Source of the DNA: Acidimicrobiaceae bacterium
GTDB lineage: Bacteria > Actinomycetota > Acidimicrobiia > Acidimicrobiales > Aldehydirespiratoraceae
Length of the DNA stretch: 34,635 bases
Direction: 5' to 3'
Assembly: GCA_009845995.1 (NCBI GenBank)
Contig: VXYK01000012.1
Span: 1 to 34,635, forward strand
Part shown: positions 1 through 8,340 of the stretch, one piece after another
How positions within the stretch are numbered: the stretch's first letter is position 1
How the letters are laid out: every line of letters starts with the position of its first letter
Program-made: the position numbers and the translations under genes
The notes under the pieces: model-generated
Told to the model about the DNA's origin: nothing
Seen by the model: the letters and a program-made list of their open reading frames with translations, nothing else
The model's database searches: none

Positions 1-1258
1 TGGACACCTCGCCCCGGTTGTGAAGGAAGAAGTCGCAGACCGCGTCGTGGGCCTCGATCGAGGTCATGTCGGTCACACCGGCAGCCAGCACGACATCAGA
101 GAAGCGCTTACCTAAGAACTCGTCGCCTACACCATCGAGCACGCCCGCTATCTGGATGCCCTCCAAACCGCCGCAGAACGCCACGAAGTTGTCCCACCCA
201 GCGCCGTCGCCGTAGATCTTCTCGAAGGCGAACTCACGCACATCGGTGTCACTCAACCTGGCCATGAACTCGGCTCGAGTGCCCGACCGGACCTCGGGAG
301 GGAACAGTGCGTCCGCGGTCGTGCTCCCCGCGGTGTACGGGTACATGTTGCCCATCGTCGGTACGCAGCCGGCCGCGTCATCGAGACGGCCCACCACCTG
401 CTCATAACGATCCCAGTTGCGTCGCCCGGCGATCTTTGTGTGCTCACTGCAGTACCCGCCGCCGCCGTCGGTCGCCGCGGTGATCACCTCGTTCAACGCA
501 TCTTCGATGTCGTCGCTCTCCGAACGAAGATGCGGATACAACGCGCCGGACTTCACCTCGTTGAAGGCTCGCACCAGCGCGGTTATCTCCCGCTGGTCGG
601 AGTACACCGCCGGGTTGTACACGAGACCGGTCGACAGCCCCAGGCACCACGGTGCCTCGCGACGCACCACCTCTGCCATGTCCCTGATCTGCTGGTCATC
701 GGCGGTGCGATCAAGGTTGCCCATTACCACGCGACGCACCGCGCTGTGACCTAGATGAAGACCCATATCGGTGACCGACCGACCTTGATGCCAGCCCAAG
801 AACTCCATGGTGGAGCTCCAAGTCCACTCAGCGCCTCCGGCTGGATCGTCGCTGTCTGAGAGACTGTCCCCGCCCGATGAGCTGATGCTCCCATCGAGTG
901 GCGCAAGCTGCATGGCGTACTCACCGCGCTGGTCTGGCGCGACAGGAGCCGGCGACAGCCCGTCCACCCCGCATATGCGTTTCGTGACGCCGCCTCGCAG
1001 GGCCATCTCACAGCTCAACGGGATGCCGTGGTCTCCCAGACGCGTACCACCGAGCGCGCCGTGGTTGTGCGTGTCCACAAATCCGGGTGCCAGTACTCGG
1101 CCGCCCGCGTCGATCTTGCGGTCGACGTCATCGGCAGCACTAGCGGGAACCTGCCCCAGGTGCGTGATCCGATCGCCGTCGATCAGAACGTCGCCACGGT
1201 AGGAATCGGTCACCCCGTCCCCGGTGACGACAAGGGCGTCGGTAATGAGCTGGCGCAC
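1..1258 (-). CDS. N-acyl-D-amino-acid deacylase-like amidohydrolase, 5' part (runs off the left edge)
   Basis: I translated the minus strand from GTG at 1258 and found it open to base 1, giving 419 residues without a stop; the C-terminus lies outside the window. The N-terminus has the amidohydrolase composite-domain start and the metal-binding motif APGFVDTHNHG (H64, H66). Later segments such as YPHLRSES, SEHTK and MYPYTAGSTT match the D-aminoacylase/N-acyl-D-glutamate deacylase branch, which hydrolyses N-acylated D-amino acids or related amides in the cytoplasm. The segment GVDGLSPAP (about residues 97-105) aligns with the family GNCG-S-AP motif but has Asp99 where D-aminoacylases usually have a metal-binding Cys. 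A TAG lies just upstream in frame, so 1258 is the earliest start. A promoter ends 6 nt before it, suggesting a leaderless mRNA. The substrate is not predictable. Confidence 0.8.
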   Translation of the reverse strand, partial: MRQLITDALVVTGDGVTDSYRGDVLIDGDRITHLGQVPASAADDVDRKIDAGGRVLAPGFVDTHNHGALGGTRLGDHGIPLSCEMALRGGVTKRICGVDGLSPAPVAPDQRGEYAMQLAPLDGSISSSGGDSLSDSDDPAGGAEWTWSSTMEFLGWHQGRSVTDMGLHLGHSAVRRVVMGNLDRTADDQQIRDMAEVVRREAPWCLGLSTGLVYNPAVYSDQREITALVRAFNEVKSGALYPHLRSESDDIEDALNEVITAATDGGGGYCSEHTKIAGRRNWDRYEQVVGRLDDAAGCVPTMGNMYPYTAGSTTADALFPPEVRSGTRAEFMARLSDTDVREFAFEKIYGDGAGWDNFVAFCGGLEGIQIAGVLDGVGDEFLGKRFSDVVLAAGVTDMTSIEAHDAVCDFFLHNRGEVS

Positions 1259-1264
1259 CCTCTA

Positions 1265-1292
1265 ACCGTACCTGAGAGCAAGCCGCCGTCAC
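1265..1292 (-). promoter_or_regulatory. Putative leaderless promoter of the amidohydrolase gene
   Basis: On the minus strand, GTGACG (1287-1292) and TACGGT (1265-1270) are separated by 16 bp, and the GTG start follows the -10 box after only 6 nt. That geometry puts the transcription start at or next to the start codon. The same arrangement (TTGACG, 16 bp, TAAGGT, 6 nt, ATG) occurs at 14269-14296. This is motif reading only. Confidence 0.45.
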
Positions 1293-1330
1293 GCGAGCAC
1301 ACGTTTCGAGAAATCTGCAGTCGAGTTCCG

Positions 1331-2200
1331 TCAGCGGTCTTGTTCTCGGGCCGTGACAGTCCCGTACAGCACCCCGCCGATAATGATCACCGCGCCGACA
1401 ACAGTACCTACCTTGGGCACCTCGGAAAATGCCAACCAGGCCCACAGCGACGCCGCCACGGTTTCGACCGGCGTGAACAACGCCACTTCAGCCGCGGGCG
1501 CATATCGGGGAGCGTTGGTGTGCAGCAACCTCCCCAACGGGTTCAGCAGACCCATGCCCAAACAGGCCAGGTAGGCACGTCCATCCAAGGTCAGCGGCGA
1601 CGCGAAGAAAGACGCAACAACCACCGACAAGACCGCGGCCATTGACAATCCGACAATTCGGCTCATTTCGGGCCAGCGTCGCCAGATGTTCACACCGATC
1701 GAAAACGCCAAAACAGCCGCGACTGCCAACAGGTCACCGTCAAGGTTGGGCTCGCCGACCGAACCGGCCACGATCACAGTCATGCCCGCGAACGTGAGGA
1801 CAATAGCGGTCCAGACCCTCCGAGAAGTCCTTTCACTGAAGAAGACACGGCCGACAAGGGCAACCATCACCGGCGATGCACCAACGATGACAACCACGTT
1901 GGAGACTGTCGTGCGGGTCACCGCGGTGATGTAGGATATCTGGCTGACGGTCGAGAGAACGGCAATTGCCGTCAGCGGAATCGGGAAACGACGCCACGAG
2001 CGAATCGGGTTCATCGACTCACTCCGCGAACCGGTCACGAAATAGGTCACCAGGGAAATCAACGCGACCCAGAACACCAGGTCCCAAACCTCCGCGCGCG
2101 ACCAACGCACGAAGAAAGAGTCCGTCGACACGACCAACATGCCGCATCCCGCGTAGAGCCATCCACGGCTCCGGCCATGCACCCTCAGCCGTTGGGTCAC
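1331..2200 (-). CDS. EamA/DMT-superfamily membrane transporter
   Basis: This 289-residue protein is strongly hydrophobic, with roughly ten predicted membrane helices in two repeated halves (about residues 15-145 and 155-285), as in drug/metabolite transporters of the EamA type. Recognisable segments are NVVVIVGASPVMVALVGRVF, the end of the first repeat, and LFTPVETVAASLWAWLAFSE, the characteristic end of the second. The family exports or imports small metabolites through the inner membrane, and the substrate cannot be read from sequence. The GTG start at 2200 lies one base after the rdgB stop, so the gene is probably the last of the murI-rph-rdgB transcription unit or is translationally coupled to rdgB. 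Confidence 0.85.
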   Translation of the reverse strand: MTQRLRVHGRSRGWLYAGCGMLVVSTDSFFVRWSRAEVWDLVFWVALISLVTYFVTGSRSESMNPIRSWRRFPIPLTAIAVLSTVSQISYITAVTRTTVSNVVVIVGASPVMVALVGRVFFSERTSRRVWTAIVLTFAGMTVIVAGSVGEPNLDGDLLAVAAVLAFSIGVNIWRRWPEMSRIVGLSMAAVLSVVVASFFASPLTLDGRAYLACLGMGLLNPLGRLLHTNAPRYAPAAEVALFTPVETVAASLWAWLAFSEVPKVGTVVGAVIIIGGVLYGTVTAREQDR

Positions 2201-2201
2201 G

Positions 2202-2822
2202 TCACGCCTTTCGCGGTTCTGAATCCGGGACGCTGAGTGCCAGAGCTAGAGAGCGCAGAGCACGTCCACGGTGACTGATGACGTGTTTCTCGTCGCCCAT
2301 TTCAGCAAAGGAACGGCCGTCGCCCTCGGTGGGAACGAAGACCGAGTCGTATCCGAACCCAGCCGTTCCCCTGGGGTGCTCGGCGATCCAACCTTCAACG
2401 CTCCCCTGCGCCGACAGTTCTGACCCATCGGGCCACACCACCATCACCACGGTGCGAAACCGTGCCGTACGCGCCCTAACGGTGCCGGCACCGACCCGCT
2501 CGAGTTCCGAAAGCAACTTGTCGACATTGTCGGCGTAACTGGCCGCCTCGCCCGCGTAACGGGCCGAGCGGACTCCCGGTGCCCCGTCCAGCGCATCAAC
2601 TTCCAGGCCCGTGTCATCGCTTACCGCGGCTTCTTGGGCGACAGCACACACCGCCGCCGCCTTCAGTCGGGCGTTCCCCTCAAGGTCGTCTGCGTCTTCG
2701 ACGACATCTGCCAATGCATGCGGACGCGGCAACAGTTCGACGATTCCGTCGAGCACCAAAGCCATCTCGGCCACCTTGTCGGGATTGGCGCTAGCGCATA
2801 CGAGCCGAGGCAGATCTGACAT
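2202..2822 (-). CDS. rdgB: RdgB/HAM1 family non-canonical purine NTP pyrophosphatase (dITP/XTP)
   Basis: The 206-residue product hydrolyses dITP, ITP and XTP to monophosphates, keeping deaminated purines out of DNA and RNA. The N-terminus LVCASANPDKVAEM is the family's (S/T)xNxxK substrate motif. Further signatures are VSDDTGLEVDALDGAPGVRSARYAG in the middle and GTAGFGYDSVFVP, SFAEM and KHVISHRGRAL in the C-terminal half. I chose ATG 2822 because the family starts just before the substrate motif; a longer frame upstream would run into rph. The start is 4 nt after the rph stop, and rph-rdgB adjacency is conserved in actinobacteria. Confidence 0.95.
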   Translation of the reverse strand: MSDLPRLVCASANPDKVAEMALVLDGIVELLPRPHALADVVEDADDLEGNARLKAAAVCAVAQEAAVSDDTGLEVDALDGAPGVRSARYAGEAASYADNVDKLLSELERVGAGTVRARTARFRTVVMVVWPDGSELSAQGSVEGWIAEHPRGTAGFGYDSVFVPTEGDGRSFAEMGDEKHVISHRGRALRSLALALSVPDSEPRKA

Positions 2823-2826
2823 CTCT

Positions 2827-3564
2827 TCAGGGCGCAGTTGCGCGCGGTTCAGGGGGTGTGCGCAGCACCGCTCGTTGGGCTTCGTTGATCTCCGTGATCC
2901 CCTTGGCAGCCAGATCAAGCATCGCAGTCAGTTCGTCACGGCTGAAAGCCTTGCCTTCAGCGGTGCCCTGCACCTCGATCAGCGACCCGTCACCAGTCAT
3001 CACCACGTTGAAATCGACATCAGCGGTCGAGTCTTCCAGATAGGGCAGATCGAGCAGCGGCCGACCATCGACAATCCCCACCGATATCGCCGCACACTCT
3101 GTGAACAACGGGTTGCCCGGTATCTGCCCCGCCAGGACGAGACGCTCACAAGCGTCGTGAAGAGCCACGTAACCACCGCAAATCGACGCTGTGCGAGTGC
3201 CACCGTCAGCCGAAAGCACGTCACAATCGACTGTTATGGAGCGCTCACCCAACGCGGCCATGTCGATCACGCAGCGCAGCGACCGTCCGATGAGGCGCTG
3301 GATTTCTTGGTCACGACCCGACGTGCGGCGCCGAATCCGCTCCGGAGAAGACCCCGGCAGCATCGAATACTCCGCGGTGACCCAACCCTCTCCGCTATCG
3401 CGCATCCAACGGGGCGTGTCAGGCGCAACAGAGGCCGTGCACAACACTCGAGTGTCGCCGAACGAGACGAGCACCGAGCCCATCGACATCTTCGTGTAGT
3501 CGCGAACGAACGACAGGGGCCTCAGCTCATCGAACATGCGGCCGTCGTGGCGAGAAATGGTCAC
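2827..3564 (-). CDS. rph: Ribonuclease PH
   Basis: The 245-residue protein is a phosphorolytic 3'-5' exoribonuclease that trims tRNA 3' ends and forms a hexameric ring. The length is typical. Clear signatures are [55 protein letters not shown] and [15 protein letters not shown]. The GTG start at 3564 is preceded by AGGAG at a spacing of about 6 nt. The gene lies between murI (72 bp upstream) and rdgB (4 bp downstream), matching the M. tuberculosis order except that the gene between murI and rph there is absent here. Confidence 0.97.
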   Translation of the reverse strand: MTISRHDGRMFDELRPLSFVRDYTKMSMGSVLVSFGDTRVLCTASVAPDTPRWMRDSGEGWVTAEYSMLPGSSPERIRRRTSGRDQEIQRLIGRSLRCVIDMAALGERSITVDCDVLSADGGTRTASICGGYVALHDACERLVLAGQIPGNPLFTECAAISVGIVDGRPLLDLPYLEDSTADVDFNVVMTGDGSLIEVQGTAEGKAFSRDELTAMLDLAAKGITEINEAQRAVLRTPPEPRATAP

Positions 3565-3636
3565 GAGTACTCCTGTGGGGTCGAGTCAACTTTGATGGCG
3601 ATGTCTATCGGATGTCTTTGAGGGAGCACTGTCGAT

Positions 3637-4449
3637 TCACCAGTTGTGACATTCGACATGGTTGAGTTCGGGACCGAAGAGGTCTCTTCCTAGCCGGGCG
3701 AACGTCGTCACGTCACCGCTGGACACGAAGCGATGCATTCCTTGACAGTCAGCGGTGCGACCATCGTTTGAGGCTTCAAGGGCACGCCTCACCTCGAAAG
3801 CGGTCTCATCGGCCGACGACACCAAAACCACATCACGTCCCATCACCTCGGCAATCGTGCGAGCTAGGAACGGATAGTGGGTGCAACCAAGCAGCAAACC
3901 GTCGATCTTCGCTTCAATCAGCGGTGCCAGCAGGCGCTGAGCAAGCACGCGAACCTGATCCGAGCCCGTTTCGCCGCGTTCAACAAACTCCACAAATCCC
4001 GGACAGGCTGCACATCTGAAGTCGACTCGCGGCGCAATCTCAGCTGCTAGCCGCTGGTACGCGCCGCTAGCGACCGTTCCCACGGTGCCGATCATTCCCA
4101 CCCGCGACGTAAGGGTCACTTTGAGCAGGGATTCCAGCCCTGGTCGGAGAACCCCGATAACGGGAACCTCAACCTGAGCGGCCAAGTCGTCCAACGCAAC
4201 CGCGGAGGCCGTGTTGCAAGCCACGACGATCATCTTCGGGTCGTATTGTTCCACCAGAAGGTCCGTGATCTGTCGCGCAAAACTCGCCACTTCTTCGTGA
4301 CGCCGAGACCCGTAGGGATAGCGCGCGGTATCACCGAAATAGACAAGGTTCTCGTTGGGCAGAAGGTCGATCACAGCCCTTGCGACGGTCAACCCGCCGA
4401 ACCCCGAATCGAACATGGCGATCGGGCGATCGCGAGAGTCTGAAGCCAT
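3637..4449 (-). CDS. murI: Glutamate racemase
   Basis: The 270-residue enzyme interconverts L- and D-glutamate for peptidoglycan synthesis in the cytoplasm. The N-terminal FDSGFGGLTV contains the Asp-Ser pair (D14, S15). The two catalytic cysteines are visible in VVACNTASAV (C78) and LLLGCTHYPF (C189). The length is standard. It starts at ATG 4449, 77 bp after the rpmG stop, and leads the murI-rph-rdgB-EamA run on the minus strand. Glutamate racemase and not aspartate racemase is favoured by the neighbouring genes and the GFGG motif. Confidence 0.96.
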   Translation of the reverse strand: MASDSRDRPIAMFDSGFGGLTVARAVIDLLPNENLVYFGDTARYPYGSRRHEEVASFARQITDLLVEQYDPKMIVVACNTASAVALDDLAAQVEVPVIGVLRPGLESLLKVTLTSRVGMIGTVGTVASGAYQRLAAEIAPRVDFRCAACPGFVEFVERGETGSDQVRVLAQRLLAPLIEAKIDGLLLGCTHYPFLARTIAEVMGRDVVLVSSADETAFEVRRALEASNDGRTADCQGMHRFVSSGDVTTFARLGRDLFGPELNHVECHNW

Positions 4450-4497
4450 CTGACGAGTCTACGGCCCCTCGCCGCTAGCGGACGGGATAGATATTGG

Positions 4498-4526
4498 GCG
4501 TCGGTGATCGCCTGGGGCGCCGACGC
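4498..4526 (-). terminator. Possible hairpin after rpmG
   Basis: A perfect 7-bp inverted repeat, GCGTCGG (4498-4504) and CCGACGC (4520-4526), with a 15-nt loop lies immediately downstream of the rpmG stop codon. There is no T-tract after it, so it is at best a weak intrinsic terminator or a 3'-end stabilising hairpin between the ribosomal genes and murI. Confidence 0.3.
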
Positions 4527-4688
4527 TCAGCGTTCTTCTTTGAACACAACGTGTTTGCGGACTACCGGATCGTATTTCTTGATCTCGATGCGCTCACGCG
4601 TGTTGGTCTTGTTCTTCGTGGTCACGTACGTGTATCCGGTGCCCGCGGTGGACCGCAGTTTGATGATCGGACGCTTGTCGCTAGCCAT
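4527..4688 (-). CDS. rpmG: 50S ribosomal protein bL33
   Basis: This is a 53-residue ribosomal protein of the large subunit. The sequence includes [20 protein letters not shown] and ends [16 protein letters not shown], typical bL33. It lacks the two CxxC pairs of the zinc-binding form, so it is the zinc-independent version. The ATG at 4688 is the only sensible start; longer frames upstream would overlap rpmB. It follows rpmB by 5 bp, and the two are presumably co-transcribed. Confidence 0.95.
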   Translation of the reverse strand: MASDKRPIIKLRSTAGTGYTYVTTKNKTNTRERIEIKKYDPVVRKHVVFKEER

Positions 4689-4693
4689 CTGAC

Positions 4694-4930
4694 TCAGACC
4701 TTCTTGCCTTCGCGGCGCATGGACGCCACCACGCTTTCGATGCCGCGCTTGTCGATCGTCTTGATGCCCTTGGCGCTCACTTCGAGCTTGATCCAACGCC
4801 GTTCGCTCGCCAAGTAGTAGCGCTTGGTCTGAACGTTGGGATCCCAACGACGGCTGGACCGACGGTGCGAGTGCGAGAGCTGCTTGCCGAAGCGCGGTTT
4901 GCGACCCGTGACCTGGCAAATCTTGGACAT
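4694..4930 (-). CDS. rpmB: 50S ribosomal protein bL28
   Basis: This is a 78-residue large-subunit ribosomal protein. The start [15 protein letters not shown] and the motifs [17 protein letters not shown] and [10 protein letters not shown] are bL28 hallmarks. Only one cysteine is present, so it is a non-zinc form, matching the non-zinc bL33 next door. The ATG at 4930 is preceded by AGGAG about 9 nt upstream. It is transcribed away from ispH, with 107 bp between the two starts. Confidence 0.95.
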   Translation of the reverse strand: MSKICQVTGRKPRFGKQLSHSHRRSSRRWDPNVQTKRYYLASERRWIKLEVSAKGIKTIDKRGIESVVASMRREGKKV

Positions 4931-5037
4931 CGTGCACGACTCCTGAGCGAAACTGGACACGAAACTGTACCAGCGTCGGCTGCCGGCTCCACCCCAGGTA
5001 ACGCCCAGAGACAAGCGCTCGGCGCTAGTCTCAGCTT

Positions 5038-6087
5038 GTGGCGACTGTCGAAAAGGTCCTGCTGGCAGCACCTCGAGGATTCTGTGCCGGCGTAGAGATG
5101 GCCATCAAGGCGCTCGCCTGGATGGTCAGGGCTTTCGAGCCTCCCGTGTACTGCTACCACGAGATCGTCCACAACCAACTCGTAGTTCAGCGTTTCGAAG
5201 CTTCGGGCGTGGTATTCGTCGACGACATAACTGAAGTGCCCGAAGGTCGCCCGATCATGCTTTCAGCCCACGGATCGGCTCCCGAAGTCGTGGCCGCGGC
5301 TATAGATCGAGGCGGTTACGTCGTCGACGCAGTGTGTCCGCTGGTGACCAAGGTCCATCACGAGGTCAAGACCCGGGCTGGCAAGGGTTACCAGATCGTT
5401 TATGTCGGTCATGAAGGGCATGAGGAAGCAGTCGGCACGATGGCGGTAGCACCCGCGGCCATCCACCGTGTTGAGACCGCAGACGATGTCGCGGACCTTC
5501 CCGAGTTCGAATCCCCCATCGCGCTTCTGGCCCAAACCACGTTGTCGCACCGCGAATGGGCTGGAGTGCTCGACGCTGCACGCGAACGGTTCCCGAAACT
5601 CTGGCAGCCCGAACGCTCCGACCTCTGCTTCGCCACGACCAACCGCCAGTCGGCGTTGATGAAGATCGCTCCGCGCGTAGACGCAATGGTCGTGATCGGA
5701 TCATCCAACTCCTCGAACACCAAAGCACTCGCAGCGCTGGCCCGAGAAGCAGGGTGTCAGCATGTGTTCCGCATCAACGCTGCCGACGAAATACCCGAAG
5801 AACATAACGGAACACTCCGTATCAAAAAAAAAAATTCAGCACCCGAGGACCTTGTGCTTTCGGTCATCGATCGGCTTGATCCAACAGGCGGTGTCGAGGA
5901 GGTGCGCGTGACCGACGAGGACGAGTACTTCCCGCCGCCTCGCAACCTTCGTCAACTCCTGCGTGCGATCGACGCGGCGGCGACGGTGACGCTTGGACTC
6001 TCCGGCGACCGTCTTCCACTCGACGACCGCGACATCGACGCGAGCGAGGTACTCGAGTCGCTTCCGGCAACCATCAGCGACGCGTGA
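5038..6087 (+). CDS. ispH: 4-hydroxy-3-methylbut-2-enyl diphosphate reductase (with an anomalous A-rich stretch)
   Basis: IspH is the last enzyme of the MEP isoprenoid pathway: it reduces HMBPP to IPP and DMAPP with a [4Fe-4S] cluster. The 349-residue product keeps the three cluster cysteines: C15 in PRGFCAGV, C100 in [11 protein letters not shown] and C197 in [10 protein letters not shown]. It also keeps [11 protein letters not shown] and GSSNSSNT. The start is GTG 5038, which may be leaderless because TAGTCT lies 6 nt before it. The oddity is a run of 11 A at 5824-5834 encoding K263-K264-K265-N266 directly before Ser267-Ala-Pro. IspH proteins normally have a T-A-G-A-S-A/T-P type motif at that point. 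The frame stays open, so this is either a real divergence or a sequence error. The 3' end overlaps the next gene by GTGA. Confidence 0.93.
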   Translation: MATVEKVLLAAPRGFCAGVEMAIKALAWMVRAFEPPVYCYHEIVHNQLVVQRFEASGVVFVDDITEVPEGRPIMLSAHGSAPEVVAAAIDRGGYVVDAVCPLVTKVHHEVKTRAGKGYQIVYVGHEGHEEAVGTMAVAPAAIHRVETADDVADLPEFESPIALLAQTTLSHREWAGVLDAARERFPKLWQPERSDLCFATTNRQSALMKIAPRVDAMVVIGSSNSSNTKALAALAREAGCQHVFRINAADEIPEEHNGTLRIKKKNSAPEDLVLSVIDRLDPTGGVEEVRVTDEDEYFPPPRNLRQLLRAIDAAATVTLGLSGDRLPLDDRDIDASEVLESLPATISDA

Positions 6088-6899
6088 GCGCAGCCAAACA
6101 GGTTCCGGTTTGGGGACTTGTTGCCGGTGCCGCGGTGGCGCTGGCACTCGGGGTTTACAGCCTCCTGCACGAACCGACAGGGCGAGACTTTGTTCTCTGG
6201 GGTTTCGAATCTGCCGCTGCTTGGAAGAACGCGCTGACGCTCGTGGTCGCTTTGCTTCTGGTCGCTCAGGCCGTTCTGAGTTTCAAGTTGGCCGGGATGT
6301 TCGGTTTTCGCGCATCCACTCGAAGGGGTCTGGTCGACTTTCGTCGCCTGCTAGCCACCCTCGCCATCGGCTTTTCGCTTCCGGTGGCTTTCCATTGCGT
6401 TTGGGTTCTCGGATTCGGCAGCGACAGCCTCGCTATTTCGCTGCACTCGATCCTTGGTTGCGTCGCCTACGGTTGTGTCGTCGCGGCTCTGTGGCCAGAT
6501 CGCGGTGGGCGAGCACACGCCAACGGCCGGCGCGGCCCTTGGGCACTCGCAGTCGGGGCGACCCAGTATGTCGTCGGGGTCGGGGCAGTTGCCGCGGTGG
6601 TCATGTTGTTCACGTTGCAGGGGGCGACACCTCAAGCCGATGCCCGGCAAGGCCAAACCGCCGGACCGATTGACGCTGAGCGGCTCTACGAAGAGCACTG
6701 CGCCAACTGCCACGCCAGCGACGGCAGCGGAGGGCTCGGCACCCGTCTCGCGGGTCTGGTCGTCGCGCGCTACCCAGATCCGGCGGATCAGTCAGCGATC
6801 GTCGCCAGCGGCCTCAACACCATGCCCGCTTTCGCAAAGGTCATCACCCCCGACGAAATCGCCGCTATCACCACCTACACCCGCACCGCCTGGGAATAA
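6084..6899 (+). CDS. Membrane protein with five predicted helices fused to a C-terminal cytochrome c domain
   Basis: This 271-residue protein has about five hydrophobic segments (near residues 9-27, 50-68, 88-110, 117-137 and 155-178). They resemble the small DUF6529-type membrane proteins, although I am unsure of that assignment. After a short linker comes a class-I cytochrome c domain with the haem motif CANCH (206-210) and a likely axial Met247 in NTMPAF. His104 and His121 sit inside predicted helices and could bind a b-type haem; that is inference. The cytochrome domain would face the outside. The GTG start overlaps the ispH TGA by 4 nt. The gene ends 7 bp from the convergent plsC stop. 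A role in respiratory electron transfer is likely; the partner is unknown. Confidence 0.8.
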   Translation: MSAAKQVPVWGLVAGAAVALALGVYSLLHEPTGRDFVLWGFESAAAWKNALTLVVALLLVAQAVLSFKLAGMFGFRASTRRGLVDFRRLLATLAIGFSLPVAFHCVWVLGFGSDSLAISLHSILGCVAYGCVVAALWPDRGGRAHANGRRGPWALAVGATQYVVGVGAVAAVVMLFTLQGATPQADARQGQTAGPIDAERLYEEHCANCHASDGSGGLGTRLAGLVVARYPDPADQSAIVASGLNTMPAFAKVITPDEIAAITTYTRTAWE

Positions 6900-6906
6900 C
6901 CGGAGC

Positions 6907-7647
6907 CTAATCGGCAGGGGGCGGTTCGTCGCCGGCGGCTACACGGGCTTCGATGAAGAGATCATTGAGCTCGCGATACAGCACTTCGGAGAGCTCGCGC
7001 ACGGCCCGACGAGGGACCTTTCCGTCAACCTTGGCCGGCGGAGCGATCGGCTCGCCGATGATTGCGACCACCTTGGCCGGCCGGGGGATCTTTGCGCCCA
7101 CCGGAAGCGCGCTCGGGGTGCCCCCCAGTCCCACCGGCACGATCGGCACACCGGCACGAGCCGCGACGAAAGCCGGGCCGTCGAGCACCAGCTTGCGGTC
7201 AAGCCGCGGGCCGTGTTGACGAGTTCCTTCGGGGAACATCACCAGCGGTTCACCCAAGGCCAACACGTCCCCCGCAGCCCGAAGAGCCGTGCGATCCGCA
7301 GATCCCCGCTCAACAGGGAACCCACCCATCACGGTCAGAAATGTTCCAAGCAACCTTGAATTCCAGAGGCTTTCCTTACCCATGAACCGCAGGCGCTTAC
7401 CAGTGATGACTCCGACGATCGGAGTATCGACGAAAGAGCGATGGACCGCAGACAAGATGAACGGGCCGTCGGGCAAGTTCTCGGTGCCTTCGACTCTCAG
7501 GCGGAACAGAAGCTTGATCGGCACATAGACGACCACCCAGAAACAGCGATAAAAGAGGCGGCCGGGCCATGACTGGCGACTACGGGCTGGCGTCTCCCCC
7601 TGTTGGGATCCGTAAGTCGCTTCTTTGCTCATCTTCTGGGTGATCAC
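6907..7647 (-). CDS. PlsC-like 1-acyl-glycerol-3-phosphate acyltransferase
   Basis: The 246-residue protein has the acyltransferase HX4D motif as HRSFVD (H69, D74) and the FPEGTR motif (138-143), followed by PIVPVGLGG. These define the PlsC family, which transfers acyl chains to lysophosphatidic acid at the membrane. A hydrophobic segment near residues 32-50 may anchor it. The GTG at 7647 overlaps the cmk stop as GTGA; an internal ATG five codons later is an alternative start. It is the last gene of the scpA-to-plsC run. The exact acceptor is not certain, as several PlsC paralogues usually coexist in actinobacteria. Confidence 0.9.
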   Translation of the reverse strand: MITQKMSKEATYGSQQGETPARSRQSWPGRLFYRCFWVVVYVPIKLLFRLRVEGTENLPDGPFILSAVHRSFVDTPIVGVITGKRLRFMGKESLWNSRLLGTFLTVMGGFPVERGSADRTALRAAGDVLALGEPLVMFPEGTRQHGPRLDRKLVLDGPAFVAARAGVPIVPVGLGGTPSALPVGAKIPRPAKVVAIIGEPIAPPAKVDGKVPRRAVRELSEVLYRELNDLFIEARVAAGDEPPPAD

Positions 7648-8294
7648 TGCTCCGCGTCGCTCGAAGGCAACAATTCCACTATCCGGGTGACAACCTCTTC
7701 GACCGTCAGCCTCGTCGTGTCAATAATGATCGCGTCATCGGCTTCGGTCAACGGAGCGACATCCCGGGTCGAATCCACGGTGTCGCGCCTCGTTATGTCC
7801 GCAGCAACGGTCTGGTAGTCGAGATCTGTCACCTCTTTGGCTCGCCGCTGCGCCCTGACACTCTCATCAGCGGTGAGATAAACCTTCAACTCGGCGTCAG
7901 GAAAAACCACGGTGCCTATGTCACGGCCCTCAAGTACGCCACCTCCTCGCCGTTCGATCCACTCGCGCTGGCGCGAAACCATCTCGCGGCGCACCAGTGG
8001 ATTGGCGGCGACCGCGCTCACCGCTCTGGTGACCTCAGGGCCGCGAATCTGCAAAGTTGCGTCAACTCCGTTCACCACCACCTGATCGTCGCTGAGGTTG
8101 AGTTCCATCGAACGAGCCGCGTTCGCCGAGAATTCAAGATCATCTGGATCGCCGGCCGCGCGCAGGACTGTGAACGCAACCGACCGATACATCGCCCCGG
8201 TATCGAGATACGGAAGAGCAAGCCGATCCGCAACTGCGCGGGCCACGGTGGACTTCCCGGACCCTGCAGGACCGTCGATGGCGATCACTCTCAC
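7644..8294 (-). CDS. cmk: Cytidylate kinase
   Basis: Cmk phosphorylates CMP and dCMP. With the GTG start at 8294 the protein is 216 residues, normal for the family, and begins VRVIAIDGPAGSGKST with the P-loop at residues 8-15. Other signatures are YLDTGAMYRSV, EGRDIGTVVFPDAELKVYLTA and the adjacent RAQRRAKE and RRDTVDSTRDVAPL segments. A frame extending 44 codons further upstream lacks family similarity and would run into aroA. It lies 46 bp after aroA and overlaps plsC by 4 nt. Confidence 0.95.
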   Translation of the reverse strand: MRVIAIDGPAGSGKSTVARAVADRLALPYLDTGAMYRSVAFTVLRAAGDPDDLEFSANAARSMELNLSDDQVVVNGVDATLQIRGPEVTRAVSAVAANPLVRREMVSRQREWIERRGGGVLEGRDIGTVVFPDAELKVYLTADESVRAQRRAKEVTDLDYQTVAADITRRDTVDSTRDVAPLTEADDAIIIDTTRLTVEEVVTRIVELLPSSDAEQ

Positions 8295-8340
8295 AGCCGC
8301 ACCCGCACCAGGCGCACCACAGAAGAGCCATCCGGCACAA

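Noticed and set aside
1028..1645. Plus-strand open frame of 205 codons at 1028-1645
   Set aside because: It crosses the start of the amidohydrolase and the end of the EamA gene on the other strand; composition is that of a shadow frame.
2611..3621. Long plus-strand open frame (336 codons) opposite rph and rdgB
   Set aside because: It is antisense to two clear housekeeping genes, has no recognisable motif and an Arg/His/Ser-rich composition typical of GC-rich shadow frames.
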